Below are positions 8,083-18,006 of a DNA stretch of 64,000 bases, in pieces. Position 1 is the first letter of the stretch, and the number at the start of each line of letters is the position of its first letter. The translations under genes were made by a program, and so were the position numbers. The notes under the pieces are model-generated. The model worked only from the letters and a program-made list of their open reading frames with translations, ran no database searches and was not told the DNA's origin. This DNA comes from Natranaerovirga pectinivora (GTDB taxonomy: Bacteria; Bacillota; Clostridia; Lachnospirales; DSM-24629): assembly GCF_004342165.1 (NCBI RefSeq), contig NZ_SMAL01000004.1, positions 124,001 to 188,000 on the forward strand, in the 5' to 3' direction.

Positions 8083-10020
8083 CTATTGTATACGTTTAAA
8101 TTTTCTTTCTAATTCATATTTTGTCATAGAAATTATAGTAGGTCTTCCATGAGGGCAAGTATATGGATTTTCTAGATTTAGTAAATCATCTATTAATTTC
8201 TTGGTTTCCATAAATGACATATTGTTATTGGCCTTTACTGCTGCCTTACATGCCATGAGTGCCACTCTTTCTAATAGAATATCAAATTTATTGATATAGT
8301 TTTCATCTGATAACAAATCCAATATCTCCAAAAATACTTCTGGTTTTAAGTTTTCACCTAATATATATGGAACAGCTCTTATTGCATAGCTATCACCACC
8401 AAAATCTTCTATAACAAAACCTAATTCTTCAAAAACCCTTTTGTATTTTTTAATGACTTCTTGCTCCTTTAAATCTACATCAATAATCAGAGGCTGAAGC
8501 AAGGGTTGAGATGATGTGTTGGCTTTTTTAATATTGGATAAGATTTTTTCATAAAGTATTCTTTCATGAGCAGCATGTTGATCGATTAAATAAAACTTTT
8601 CTTTAAACTCTACTATCCAGTAGGTATTGAACAATTGACCAATAATCTGATAAAAAGAGACTGCTGACTTTGAGAGTAATGGTTCATTTATAATTAATTG
8701 TTCTACAGGGTTTTTAGACTCACTTTCTTTCACTTCACTATAATTATTAATATTTTCTTTAACAAAGGTATTCTGAGTTGTTTGACCCTTACTAGGTTGA
8801 TTATTGTCCTTGTTATTCTTTTCAACTTTTATTTTAGATAAAGTTGTTTCTTTTTTTCGATCTAATTCTTGGTCCTTACTATCTTTTAAAATATAATCCT
8901 TTTCATTATTCACTTTTTCACTGGTTGTATTTAATGCTTTTATTTTTTCCTTTTCAAATGGTTCAGGAATGCCTTTTTGGTAAATCGTTTTATTTTCTTT
9001 TTCTTTGTCTAATGTAATCTCTGGTATTAATTCTATTTGCCTTAGACCATCTATAATAACCTTTTTAGTTAACTGAAATAATTCTTCACTGTTGTTAAAC
9101 CTTATTTCCATTTTTGTAGGATGAACATTGACATCAATTCTTGAACTTTCTATTTTATAATGTAATACACAAAAGGGATATTTATGCATTGGTAGATAAG
9201 TTTTATAGCCTTCTTCTAATGCTTTTTGTATTAACGTACTTTTGATATACCTACCATTAATATACGTACTTTCATAATTTCTATTAGAACGGCTAATTTG
9301 AGGTTTACCAATAAATCCAGTAATCTCTACCTCTTCTGTTTTATAATTTATAGGAATGATATTTTTTGCAATATCTTTACCATATATATTAAAGATTACG
9401 TCTTTTATCTGATTGTTCCCAGAGGTATGTAACTTTACTTGATTGTTATAAATGTATTTAAAAGATATATGGGGATGGGACAATGATAATCGATTCAATA
9501 AATCGCTTATATGGCCTGCCTCTGTTCCTGGGGATTTAAGAAATTTTCTCCTTGCAGGGGTATTAAAAAAAAGATTTCTAACAATAATAGTCGTGCCCTC
9601 TGGGCATCCTATTTCATCCTTTGAGATTTCATTACCCCCTTGGATAACATACCTTACTCCCGTAATTTCTTCCCTAGTTTTTGATATAACTTCTACTTGG
9701 GATACAGAGGCAATACTTGCTAAGGCCTCCCCCCTAAACCCTAATGAAGATACTGTGAATAAATCTTCTATTGATTTGATCTTACTTGTAGAATGTCGTA
9801 AAAAAGCTGTTGTAATATCCCCTTTGTTAATCCCTAGTCCATTATCAGTAATTCTAATGAATTGGATACCGCCTTCTTTTATTTCTACGGTAATTGCGCT
9901 AGACTTAGCGTCTATTGAATTTTCCACTAGTTCTTTCACGACAGATGCTGGTCTTTCTACAACTTCTCCTGCTGCTATTTTATTTATGGTATGTTGATCT
10001 AATAATTTAATTGTTGACAT
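8083..10020 (-). CDS. mutL: DNA mismatch repair protein MutL
   Basis: A 645-residue protein. The N-terminal GHKL ATPase shows ELVENSIDA, DNGLGI and GFRGEALASI. The middle linker (about residues 340-440) is lysine- and glutamate-rich and poorly conserved. The C-terminal dimerisation domain carries the endonuclease motif DQHAAHERILYE near residue 480, ACKAAVKA near 590 and CPHGRP near 625. This MutL should therefore nick DNA, as in bacteria lacking MutH. I chose the ATG at 10020, 4 nt after GGTGAT. It is coupled closely behind mutS. Confidence 0.96.
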   Translation of the reverse strand: MSTIKLLDQHTINKIAAGEVVERPASVVKELVENSIDAKSSAITVEIKEGGIQFIRITDNGLGINKGDITTAFLRHSTSKIKSIEDLFTVSSLGFRGEALASIASVSQVEVISKTREEITGVRYVIQGGNEISKDEIGCPEGTTIIVRNLFFNTPARRKFLKSPGTEAGHISDLLNRLSLSHPHISFKYIYNNQVKLHTSGNNQIKDVIFNIYGKDIAKNIIPINYKTEEVEITGFIGKPQISRSNRNYESTYINGRYIKSTLIQKALEEGYKTYLPMHKYPFCVLHYKIESSRIDVNVHPTKMEIRFNNSEELFQLTKKVIIDGLRQIELIPEITLDKEKENKTIYQKGIPEPFEKEKIKALNTTSEKVNNEKDYILKDSKDQELDRKKETTLSKIKVEKNNKDNNQPSKGQTTQNTFVKENINNYSEVKESESKNPVEQLIINEPLLSKSAVSFYQIIGQLFNTYWIVEFKEKFYLIDQHAAHERILYEKILSNIKKANTSSQPLLQPLIIDVDLKEQEVIKKYKRVFEELGFVIEDFGGDSYAIRAVPYILGENLKPEVFLEILDLLSDENYINKFDILLERVALMACKAAVKANNNMSFMETKKLIDDLLNLENPYTCPHGRPTIISMTKYELERKFKRIQ

Positions 10021-10032
10021 TTTTATCACCAA

Positions 10033-12669
10033 CTATTTTTTTATTATTTTTTGTAATTCATATAACTTATTCAATGCATCCATTGGTGTCATTTCTAAAA
10101 TGGATAGTGCTTGTAGTTCTTTTATTACTTTATTATGTGTTGTTTCTTCAAACAAACTCATTTGTTGAGGCCTTGATTTATTGTCATCAGTAACTACTTC
10201 TTTTTTTTCCTTTAATACCTTTTCTACATTCACGTTCTTTGTTATATCTGCATCTGCTAATTCACTTACCAATTCTTTTGCTCTATTAATAACAAATTCT
10301 GGTACACCTGCTAATTTTGCAACTTGGATGCCATAGCTTTGATCGGCTCCACCCTTAATTATTTTTCTAAGGAAAATTATATCGTCACCCAACTCTTTTA
10401 CTGCGATACAATAATTGTTTACCCCCTCTAATTTGCCTTCCAGCTCAGTTAATTCATGGTAATGGGTAGCAAAAAGAGTTTTGGCACCAATTTTATTAAG
10501 ATCACTTATGTATTCAACAACTGACCAAGCGATACTTAATCCGTCAAATGTACTTGTTCCTCTACCTATTTCATCTAATATAATCAAACTATTTTTTGTT
10601 GCATTTCTTAGTATATTGGCTACTTCTGTCATTTCAACCATAAAAGTACTTTGACCAGAAGCCAAGTCATCTGATGCACCAACTCTTGTAAATATTCTAT
10701 CTACAATCCCTATATTGGCTTCTGTGGCAGGCACAAAACTTCCAATTTGACCTAATAGGACGATAAGAGCAACTTGTCTCATATAAGTGGATTTTCCTGC
10801 CATATTAGGCCCTGTGATAATGGAAATCCTCTGGTCTAGATTGTCTAAATATGTTTCATTAGACACAAACATATCATTATCAATCATCTTTTCAACTACT
10901 GGATGTCTACCTTCTTTAATATCAATAACGCCTTCCTTATTGATTGATGGTCTAACATAGTTTTGCCTGTCAGCTACAAACCCATAGGATAGCAAAACAT
11001 CTAGTGTAGCCACTGCTTTAGCAGTCTTCTTAATTCTAAGTACTTCTTGTCCAATAGCTTCCCTTACTTTCACAAATAAGTCATACTCTATGGCTACAAC
11101 TTTTTCTTCTGCACCTAGAATGGTATCTTCCATTTCTTTTAACTCTGGCGTAATGTATCTTTCTGCATTTGCCAAAGTTTGTTTTCTTACATAACCCTCG
11201 GGTACAAGACTCAAGTAAGATTTTGTAACCTCTATATAGTAGCCAAATACTTTATTGTATTTTATTTTCAAGGATTTGATATTGGTTTTTTCTTTTTCTT
11301 TTGCCTCTAACTCACCAATCCATCTTTTACCCTCAGTTGTTGCTGTTCTAAGTTTATCTACTTCTTCATTGTAACCTCTTTTTATAATATGCCCATCTTT
11401 TGTAGAAATAGGCGGTTCGTCTATAATGGCTTTGTCTATTAATTCATAAACATCTTTTAAAGGATCTAGTTCATCAAATATCCACTTACTTAATGTACTA
11501 TCAATGTCATAAATCAATGCTTTAATTCCTGGTAACATTCCTAAAGATTGTTTAAATGCAACTAAATCCCTTGGACTAGCAGTTCCATAACTGATTCTAC
11601 CTAATAATCTTTCTAAATCATAAACAGGTTGTAATAATTCTCTTAACTCTTCTCTTAGCAACGGTTGATTTTTAAACACCTGAACCATATCTAGTCTATT
11701 ATTAATTGTATCCATATCAAGTAAGGGTTGCTCAATCCATGTTCTAAGCAATCTTGCACCCATAGCAGTTTTTGTTTTGTCTAACACCCCTATTAGCGAC
11801 CCTTTTCTCTGTTTATCCCTTAGTGTTTCAACCAATTCTAAATTCCGTCTTGTAAAGTTATCCAACATCATGAAAGCATCTGTTGAATAGGGCACTAAAG
11901 TGGTTAAATGTTGCAGTGTATTTTTTTGGGTTTCATAAAGGTATTCTATTAGAGCTCCCGATGCATTGGTTCCAATATTGTACTCTGAAAGACCTAACCC
12001 ATCTAAGTTATGGACATTAAAGTGATCTTTTATTTTTTGTTCACATCTAGAACTTTCAAAGTACCAGTCTTCTAATGTATTGATTACAGCTATGTATTTT
12101 TCTTTGATTTCTTTTATGAATTCGCCATTTAATCCTTCGTTATAAAGCATTTCTGTTGGAGAAAACTTAGCAATTTCATCTAATACCTTTTTCCAATGGT
12201 TTACTTCGGTAACATAAAAATCCCCAGTGGTAATATCAACGGTTCCGATCCCATAACGATTTTCACTGCTATAAATACACATTAAATAATTGTTCTTTTT
12301 TTCATCTAATGTATTTGGATTAATATTCGTTCCAGGTGTTACAACTCGTACCACATCTCTTTTTACGATGCCTTTTACATCTTTTGGGTTTTCAACTTGT
12401 TCACAAATTGCAACTTTATATCCTTTTTGAATTAATCTATTTATATAGTTCTCTGCTGAATGATAAGGAACCCCGCACATTGGTGCTCTTTCTTCTTGCC
12501 CACATTCTCTTCCCGTTAGTGTAATTTCTAATTCTCTTGAAGCTGTTATGGCATCTTCAAAAAACATTTCATAAAAATCACCTAATCTAAAAAACATAAT
12601 GGCATCTTTGTATTTTTCTTTCAATTCCATATACTGCTGCATCATAGGCGTTAGCTTTATCATAATCAT
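10033..12669 (-). CDS. mutS: DNA mismatch recognition protein MutS
   Basis: An 878-residue MutS1. The N-terminal mismatch-binding domain has FFRLGDFYEMFFEDA, containing the Phe-x-Glu wedge (FYE). The connector, lever and clamp regions follow. The C-terminal ATPase has Walker A GPNMAGKSTYMRQ at about residue 620, LIILDEIGRGTST (Walker B) and FATHYHEL. A short tail contains an MSLFE-type beta-clamp-binding motif (QQMSLFEE). Full length. The ATG at 12669 is 5 nt after AAAGGA. It is followed by mutL in the same operon. Confidence 0.97.
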   Translation of the reverse strand: MIMIKLTPMMQQYMELKEKYKDAIMFFRLGDFYEMFFEDAITASRELEITLTGRECGQEERAPMCGVPYHSAENYINRLIQKGYKVAICEQVENPKDVKGIVKRDVVRVVTPGTNINPNTLDEKKNNYLMCIYSSENRYGIGTVDITTGDFYVTEVNHWKKVLDEIAKFSPTEMLYNEGLNGEFIKEIKEKYIAVINTLEDWYFESSRCEQKIKDHFNVHNLDGLGLSEYNIGTNASGALIEYLYETQKNTLQHLTTLVPYSTDAFMMLDNFTRRNLELVETLRDKQRKGSLIGVLDKTKTAMGARLLRTWIEQPLLDMDTINNRLDMVQVFKNQPLLREELRELLQPVYDLERLLGRISYGTASPRDLVAFKQSLGMLPGIKALIYDIDSTLSKWIFDELDPLKDVYELIDKAIIDEPPISTKDGHIIKRGYNEEVDKLRTATTEGKRWIGELEAKEKEKTNIKSLKIKYNKVFGYYIEVTKSYLSLVPEGYVRKQTLANAERYITPELKEMEDTILGAEEKVVAIEYDLFVKVREAIGQEVLRIKKTAKAVATLDVLLSYGFVADRQNYVRPSINKEGVIDIKEGRHPVVEKMIDNDMFVSNETYLDNLDQRISIITGPNMAGKSTYMRQVALIVLLGQIGSFVPATEANIGIVDRIFTRVGASDDLASGQSTFMVEMTEVANILRNATKNSLIILDEIGRGTSTFDGLSIAWSVVEYISDLNKIGAKTLFATHYHELTELEGKLEGVNNYCIAVKELGDDIIFLRKIIKGGADQSYGIQVAKLAGVPEFVINRAKELVSELADADITKNVNVEKVLKEKKEVVTDDNKSRPQQMSLFEETTHNKVIKELQALSILEMTPMDALNKLYELQKIIKK

Positions 12670-12702
12670 TCAAATCCTTTCGATACATCCTTAGGGTATG
12701 AG

Positions 12703-12731
12703 AAACAACAACATTTAGTATGTTGTTGTTT
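12703..12731. repeat. 12-bp hairpin between miaB and mutS
   Basis: Arms AAACAACAACAT and ATGTTGTTGTTT around a 5-nt loop, in the 75-bp miaB-mutS gap. There is no adjoining T run, so it may be an mRNA stability or processing structure rather than a terminator. Confidence 0.6.
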
Positions 12732-12744
12732 GATATCCTTTTTA

Positions 12745-14175
12745 TTATGCTTGTTCACCTATTAAATAAAAGTTTTTAGCTTCTAATATTTTAACATCAA
12801 TAATTTTTCCAATTAAATCTTTGTCACCTTTTAAATGTACTAAATGGTTGCTAGATAACCTTCCTGTAACCAATCCATCTCCTTGACCATTTAACTCTTC
12901 TACTAATACTTTTACTGTTTTCCCAACTTGTTCTTTTGCTTTTTTATTTACTGAGGGATGCAATGTTTCTAATAATCTATTAAATCGATCTTTCACAATG
13001 TCTTCTGGTACTTGTTCTTCTAATTTTGCAGCTGGTGTACCTGTACGTTTTGAATAAATAAATGTAAAAGCGTTATCGTATTCTACTGCTCTCATTACTT
13101 CAAGGGTTTCTTCAAAATCTTCTTCTGTTTCTCCTGGGAAGCCTACAATAATATCTGTAGTCAATGCTATATCTGGTCTTACAGCTTTTATTTTCATAAC
13201 CAAATCTAAGTATTGATCCCTTGTATATTTACGATTCATCTTTTCTAATATTCTTGTACTTCCAGATTGTAATGGAAGATGAAGATTACTGCATATTTTA
13301 GTTGATTTTCCAATGGTTTCAATTAATTCATCTGATAAATCCTTAGGATGAGACGTCATAAAACGAATTCTTTCAAGTCCTTCTATTGCTTCTATTTGCT
13401 TTAATAACCCAGCAAAGGTTATTTCGTTATCTACTGTTTGTCCATAAGAATTTACATTTTGTCCCAGTAACATTATTTCTACAACACCATCATCAACCAA
13501 TGCTTTTATTTCATTTACAATATCTTCAGGATTCCTACTTCTTTCACGGCCTCTAACATATGGCACAATACAGTAACTGCAGAAATTATTGCATCCATAC
13601 ATAATATTTACACTGGCTTTAAAATCGTGTTTACGAATGCTTGGTAAGTCTTCTACAATCTCTTTATGCTCTTTCCAAATATCAATAATCATATCCCCTG
13701 TATCTAATTTTGCTTTGATTAATTCTGCTAGTTTATAAATATTATGTGTTCCAAATATAATATCTACATGGTTGTAGCTTTTTTTAATGGTTTCAATGAC
13801 AGCATCTTCTTGCATCATACAACCACACAAAGCTATCATTAAGTCTTTTTTACTCTTTTTAAGGGTTTTTAAATGGCCTACTCTACCATATACTTTCTGA
13901 TTGGCATTTTCTCTTACTGTACAAGTATTATATAAAATAAAATCTGCATTGATTTCATTATCTGTTTCAATATAGCCAATATGTTCTAATATTCCTTTTA
14001 GTTTCTCTGAATCTCTAGCATTCATTTGACAACCATAAGTTTGTATATAAAACTTCTTTTTATTACCGGTTCTTTCATACTCTTCTTGAAATCTAGTAGC
14101 CAATTCTTCTATAATATTTTTTTGAATTCTAGCTTCATTTTCTCCTATTACAATTTCCTTTTCTCTTTTAGACAT
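12745..14175 (-). CDS. miaB: tRNA-2-methylthio-N6-dimethylallyladenosine synthase MiaB
   Basis: A 476-residue radical-SAM methylthiotransferase that converts i6A37 to ms2i6A37. The N-terminal UPF0004 domain has FYIQTYGCQMNARDSE and further cluster cysteines in NTCTVRENA and CGCMMQ. The radical-SAM CxxxCxxC is in YGCNNFCSYCIVPYVRGRE. A TRAM domain closes the protein. The start ATG at 14175 follows GGAGGAAATT. It heads the miaB-mutS-mutL-miaA cluster. Distinguished from RimO by sequence and context: a second, RimO-type paralogue lies at 55271. Confidence 0.95.
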   Translation of the reverse strand: MSKREKEIVIGENEARIQKNIIEELATRFQEEYERTGNKKKFYIQTYGCQMNARDSEKLKGILEHIGYIETDNEINADFILYNTCTVRENANQKVYGRVGHLKTLKKSKKDLMIALCGCMMQEDAVIETIKKSYNHVDIIFGTHNIYKLAELIKAKLDTGDMIIDIWKEHKEIVEDLPSIRKHDFKASVNIMYGCNNFCSYCIVPYVRGRERSRNPEDIVNEIKALVDDGVVEIMLLGQNVNSYGQTVDNEITFAGLLKQIEAIEGLERIRFMTSHPKDLSDELIETIGKSTKICSNLHLPLQSGSTRILEKMNRKYTRDQYLDLVMKIKAVRPDIALTTDIIVGFPGETEEDFEETLEVMRAVEYDNAFTFIYSKRTGTPAAKLEEQVPEDIVKDRFNRLLETLHPSVNKKAKEQVGKTVKVLVEELNGQGDGLVTGRLSSNHLVHLKGDKDLIGKIIDVKILEAKNFYLIGEQA

Positions 14176-14539
14176 AATTTCCTCCACAAATTCTATATTA
14201 AATGACCTTATTTTTTTACTACGTATCTACTTACATTCATCAACCATTAATTATAACAAATAATTCTTCATAAGAAAAGCATATACATTTTATTTTCTAC
14301 AAGAATAGAGGTTTCCTTACAAAATCAACCTTTTAACAAGAATTATATGCTTATTTTATCTACTAAAATGATAATTTGTTTAAAAATTAATTTGTGAATC
14401 TATAATTGTGTCTGTTTTACCGCTTAAGGCCTATTCATAGTTTAAAAATATCCAATAATTGAAATACTTTTTTCTACTTTTTTTATCTTAATTTTATCAA
14501 TTAATTATGCTATAATAAGTTGACGAAAGGGGAGTACAT
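14176..14539. other. 364-bp divergent intergenic region
   Basis: Separates miaB (minus) from the carboxypeptidase (plus). It must hold both promoters. The plus-strand extended -10 at 14508 is convincing. On minus a TATAAT lies in the AT-rich stretch near 14250, without a good -35. I see no gene, terminator or riboswitch. Confidence 0.5.
14508..14516 (+). promoter_or_regulatory. extended -10 promoter of the DacF-like gene
   Basis: TGC followed by TATAAT, 23 bp upstream of the ATG. The -35 position (TTAATT, 17-bp spacing) is weak, which fits an extended -10 element. The site AAAGGGGAG follows immediately. Confidence 0.5.
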
Positions 14540-15838
14540 ATGAACAAAAAGCTGACTTTTTACCTTCTTATATTTTCTTTAATTTTAAATTTTACTATTT
14601 CTAATGTTTTAGCCTCTGAGGAGATTCAAATTGAATCAACTGCCGCAATCCTTATAGATGCAACTTCAGGTACAGTGCTTTTTGAAAAAGATGGTTATGG
14701 TAAACATTATCCAGCAAGTATCACAAAACTTCTGACCTCATTACTTGTTATGGAAACTTTGTCGCCGGATGATATCATTACCCATTCCCATAATGCTGTC
14801 AATAGCCTACCACCTGGTAGCAGTAGCATAGGTATGAGACGGGATGAACAATTAACTGTTGACCAAGCCCTCCATGGATTATTACTCATGTCAGCAAATG
14901 AAATTGCTAATGCATTTGCTGAGGAAATCAGTGGTTCTATTGAAAATTTTTCAAAACAAATGACTACCCGTGCAAAAGAACTAGGGGCTTTAAACTCTAA
15001 CTTTGTTAATCCCCATGGCTTACATGATGATAATCATTATACAACAGCATATGATATGGCTATAATCACTAGAGAATTGGTTACTCATCAGTATTTTAGA
15101 AATATAATGAAGAATATCACATATCAAATTCCTGAAACAAATGTGGTTTCAGAAATTAGATATTTAGCTCAACGCCACCCTTTTATGAATCATATTAGAG
15201 ATGTTGCGTCTTATCGTGAAGAAGTAATTGGTGGAAAAACTGGTTATACCATCCCCGCTGGTCATACCCTAGTTACTATAGCTGAAAAAAATGATTTAAC
15301 ACTCATAGTTGTCATTTTAGGCTCTGATAACAACAAAAGATATTCTGATACAAATAAATTAATTGATTATGGCTTTAATAACTTTAAACAAGTAAAACTA
15401 ATACCACCAGATTTAATGGAAACATTGGCTATTGTAGAGCATTCAGATAATGCTAGCACTGATTTAGGAAGTTCTGTTGTCTCGGTAAATACTTTTTCAC
15501 CATTTTATGTTCTTGCTCCCATCTCTGAAGCTGAAATTGTTACAAAAATGGAACTGCCTGAATATTTAAGTAAGGATGTTGCTATCGGAGATAAAGTGGG
15601 CACTTTTTCCTATTATCAAAATGATAGATTTCTTGCCAGTATTGACTTAGTCATAGAAGATGTTAATTTATTGGTTTTAGAAAAGGCATCTGCTATTAAA
15701 GCTTCCTTAGATTGGAAAAGATTATTAGCATTCCTAGTAGTTGCTATATTTTTACTTTTGATTGCAATAAGAAGTAAATTTAAGAGAAACCGATTGTATT
15801 ACTATAGAAGAAGTCGTAGAACACGTTATTTCAACTAA
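14540..15838 (+). CDS. D-alanyl-D-alanine carboxypeptidase, DacF-like
   Basis: A 432-residue serine carboxypeptidase (S11 family) that trims the terminal D-Ala of peptidoglycan stem peptides. A signal peptide (residues 1-26) precedes the catalytic domain. The catalytic motifs are SITK at 60-63, SAN at 118-120 and KTG at 233-235. A PBP5-type C-terminal domain follows. It ends with a hydrophobic helix (about 390-410) and an Arg/Tyr-rich tail, so it is a membrane-anchored exoplasmic enzyme. One of three paralogues in the window. It stands alone on plus with a strong terminator. Confidence 0.9.
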   Translation: MNKKLTFYLLIFSLILNFTISNVLASEEIQIESTAAILIDATSGTVLFEKDGYGKHYPASITKLLTSLLVMETLSPDDIITHSHNAVNSLPPGSSSIGMRRDEQLTVDQALHGLLLMSANEIANAFAEEISGSIENFSKQMTTRAKELGALNSNFVNPHGLHDDNHYTTAYDMAIITRELVTHQYFRNIMKNITYQIPETNVVSEIRYLAQRHPFMNHIRDVASYREEVIGGKTGYTIPAGHTLVTIAEKNDLTLIVVILGSDNNKRYSDTNKLIDYGFNNFKQVKLIPPDLMETLAIVEHSDNASTDLGSSVVSVNTFSPFYVLAPISEAEIVTKMELPEYLSKDVAIGDKVGTFSYYQNDRFLASIDLVIEDVNLLVLEKASAIKASLDWKRLLAFLVVAIFLLLIAIRSKFKRNRLYYYRRSRRTRYFN

Positions 15839-15869
15839 AAAGTGTGCAATGCACACTTTTTTTAGTTGA
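15831..15869. terminator. bidirectional terminator
   Basis: Nearly symmetric hairpin centred on GTGTGC-AAT-GCACAC with A5 and T7 on its flanks, and an outer TCAACTA/TAGTTGA pair. It starts at the stop codon of the carboxypeptidase and can also stop minus transcripts. Confidence 0.85.
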
Positions 15870-15932
15870 AAGTTATATAAAAAATTAAAGGATTCATATG
15901 CAAATTTTTATAAATTGTTTTTAGACCTGTCC

Positions 15933-16787
15933 CTAGTAACCCCTAGTAAAAAAAGCTACTATTGCTTTTTTTATAGCTTCAGCGTATTTTTTATGACCGT
16001 CTTCCTCTGTTAATATTTTTAAGTCATTAGGATTGTCATGAAATGCCCCTTCAATAATAAAGCTATGGGTAGTTTCAGTTACTGAATTTCTTAATATCCC
16101 ATACCAATCTATAGGTCTTTCATTGGTACTTGAATCTAGTTTTCTTGAAAAAACCCTTCTTGTCCTTACTCCAAGATGTTCTGCTATTGTTTTCATCATA
16201 GTTTCAGCTATTACTTTATCATTTGGATGCTTCACACTATATATTATTTCTGTACCACTTACATTGGTTTGAGAGACATTGCCAATTGCATTTGTATGAA
16301 CAGATATTAATAGGTCTGGGGCATTGTCAGAATACATTTTCCCTCTCTCTAGTAGTGTAATATTTGTACCATCTCTTCTTGTTACATACACTTCTGCCCC
16401 TTCTTCTATGAGTATTTTTTCTAGTTCATAAGAAACCTTTAGAACATAGTCTCCTTCAGCGTAATTTTTATCTACTGGACTAACATTCATTCCTGCTCCA
16501 TGACCTGGATCAATAACAATTTTTTTCCCTTTTAGTGGTCCATTGTTTGGATTAGAATCCACTATTTCTATCTTCTTAATAGGGTCTTCATTTATGATAT
16601 TTATAGCATTTCCTAAACCTTGTACTTCTAAATTGAATAGTTTTGCTAACTCCGTAACCTTAAAATATTCTTCACCTATAATCTCTAAAAAGTCTTTAAG
16701 TTTTATTGTTGTATAACCTTTATCAATTAAATAGTTAGCCTCTCTATTAGTATTTTCGTCATTTAATAAAACTTTAACTTTTCTCAT
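15933..16787 (-). CDS. N-acetylmuramoyl-L-alanine amidase (Amidase_3) with N-terminal domain
   Basis: A 284-residue protein. The C-terminal zinc amidase domain (about residues 90-284) shows IDPGHGAG, a Glu in AEGDYVLK, ISVHTNA and the catalytic Glu in IIEGAFHDNPND, so all four expected active-site residues are present. The first ~85 residues form a small domain with no signal peptide or membrane helix. Export would need an unusual route such as lysis or mother-cell release. Spore-coat, germination or endolysin-like roles are possible; none is proven. I chose the ATG at 16787, 4 nt after GAGGTGAT. Confidence 0.85.
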   Translation of the reverse strand: MRKVKVLLNDENTNREANYLIDKGYTTIKLKDFLEIIGEEYFKVTELAKLFNLEVQGLGNAINIINEDPIKKIEIVDSNPNNGPLKGKKIVIDPGHGAGMNVSPVDKNYAEGDYVLKVSYELEKILIEEGAEVYVTRRDGTNITLLERGKMYSDNAPDLLISVHTNAIGNVSQTNVSGTEIIYSVKHPNDKVIAETMMKTIAEHLGVRTRRVFSRKLDSSTNERPIDWYGILRNSVTETTHSFIIEGAFHDNPNDLKILTEEDGHKKYAEAIKKAIVAFFTRGY

Positions 16788-16923
16788 ATTTATCACCTCA
16801 CATTTTTCTCTTCTTACTTTACTCTATGTTTTTTCTTAAGGATTTGTCCACCTTAATGTAGTATTTTGGTATTTATTTTTTATCTATTATTTTGTACAAT
16901 AGTATTTATAAGGATGTGAGCTT

Positions 16924-18006
16924 ATGTACCTAAACGAAAGTGAACTAAAAAATGTGACTATAGATTATGAATGTTTAAAATTGTTAAATGTAGATTTATC
17001 ATCAACTTTAATATTTGATATTGAGACTACTGGTTTTTCTTCTTTAACAAACCAAATATATCTTATAGGATGTATTTATTTTTCTAATAATAAAGTATTG
17101 CTTAAACAATGGCTATGTGAATCTTTAGGTGAGGAAAAAGACATTTTATTAGCATTTATTTCTTTTATCAAAGACTTTAAAGATATCATTCATTTCAATG
17201 GTAGCCGATTTGATATACCCTTTATGACTAAAAGATTAAATAACCATAATATCCTTTTTGACTTAAATACCATTAAAGAACATGACCTTTATCTAAACAT
17301 GAAACATTATAAAGATTATTTGAATATTAATTCATTGAAACAAAAAGAATTAGAATTATATATGGGAATAAATAGAGAAGATAAATATACAGGGGGGGAA
17401 CTTATAGGGTATTTTTATCATTTTATAAACACCAAAGATGAAGGTATAAAGGATATGCTCCTATTACATAATAAAGATGATCTAAAAGGTCTTGCCTCCA
17501 TATTATCACTATTTCGAATACCTTGTTTTTTTATAGATCTGAAAAATAGACTTTTAACAAAGGATTATGCTCTATTGGTTACTGATCATACCATTGAAAT
17601 AGCATTAGAGAACTTAATGGATTTACCTAAAGATTTGAATTATAGAAATGAAGCGTTTATATTAAAAATATCTGATCATAAGATTATAATAGAAATTCCA
17701 TTTTCAGACACTGAAATGAAGCACTTTTTCGCCAACTATAAGGATTATTTTTATTTACCTAATGAAGATGAAGCTATCCATAAAAGCATTGGTGTATATG
17801 TAGATGGTTCTAGTCGAATACAAGCTAAAGCATCCAATTGTTATATAAAAAAAAGAGGTAAGTTTATACCCCTTTTTGAGAAAATTGATAGCTGTTTATT
17901 TAAAAAAAGCTATCAAGATTCTATGTATTATATATGTCTTGATGACTTACAAAATAGTATCTCCACTAGGGAAAATTATATAAATCATCTCATTCAAAAC
18001 TTATAA
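16924..18006 (+). CDS. YprB-like ribonuclease H-like (DEDD) exonuclease domain protein
   Basis: A 360-residue protein. The N-terminal part (about residues 25-200) is an RNase_H_2 domain. It shows LIFDIETTGF (Asp-x-Glu of ExoI), a HFNGSRFDIPF ExoII-like motif and LLHNKDDLKGL as the ExoIII-like Asp motif. This is the YprB type, a predicted 3'-5' nuclease. The last ~150 residues have no domain I recognise. B. subtilis YprB lacks a known role. The 3' end overlaps the convergent cheR by 6 bp. Confidence 0.8.
   Translation: MYLNESELKNVTIDYECLKLLNVDLSSTLIFDIETTGFSSLTNQIYLIGCIYFSNNKVLLKQWLCESLGEEKDILLAFISFIKDFKDIIHFNGSRFDIPFMTKRLNNHNILFDLNTIKEHDLYLNMKHYKDYLNINSLKQKELELYMGINREDKYTGGELIGYFYHFINTKDEGIKDMLLLHNKDDLKGLASILSLFRIPCFFIDLKNRLLTKDYALLVTDHTIEIALENLMDLPKDLNYRNEAFILKISDHKIIIEIPFSDTEMKHFFANYKDYFYLPNEDEAIHKSIGVYVDGSSRIQAKASNCYIKKRGKFIPLFEKIDSCLFKKSYQDSMYYICLDDLQNSISTRENYINHLIQNL

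Noticed and set aside
9452-9997. 181-codon plus-strand open frame opposite mutL
   Set aside because: It is antisense to conserved MutL ATPase sequence, has no recognisable domain and no ribosome binding site; a shadow frame.
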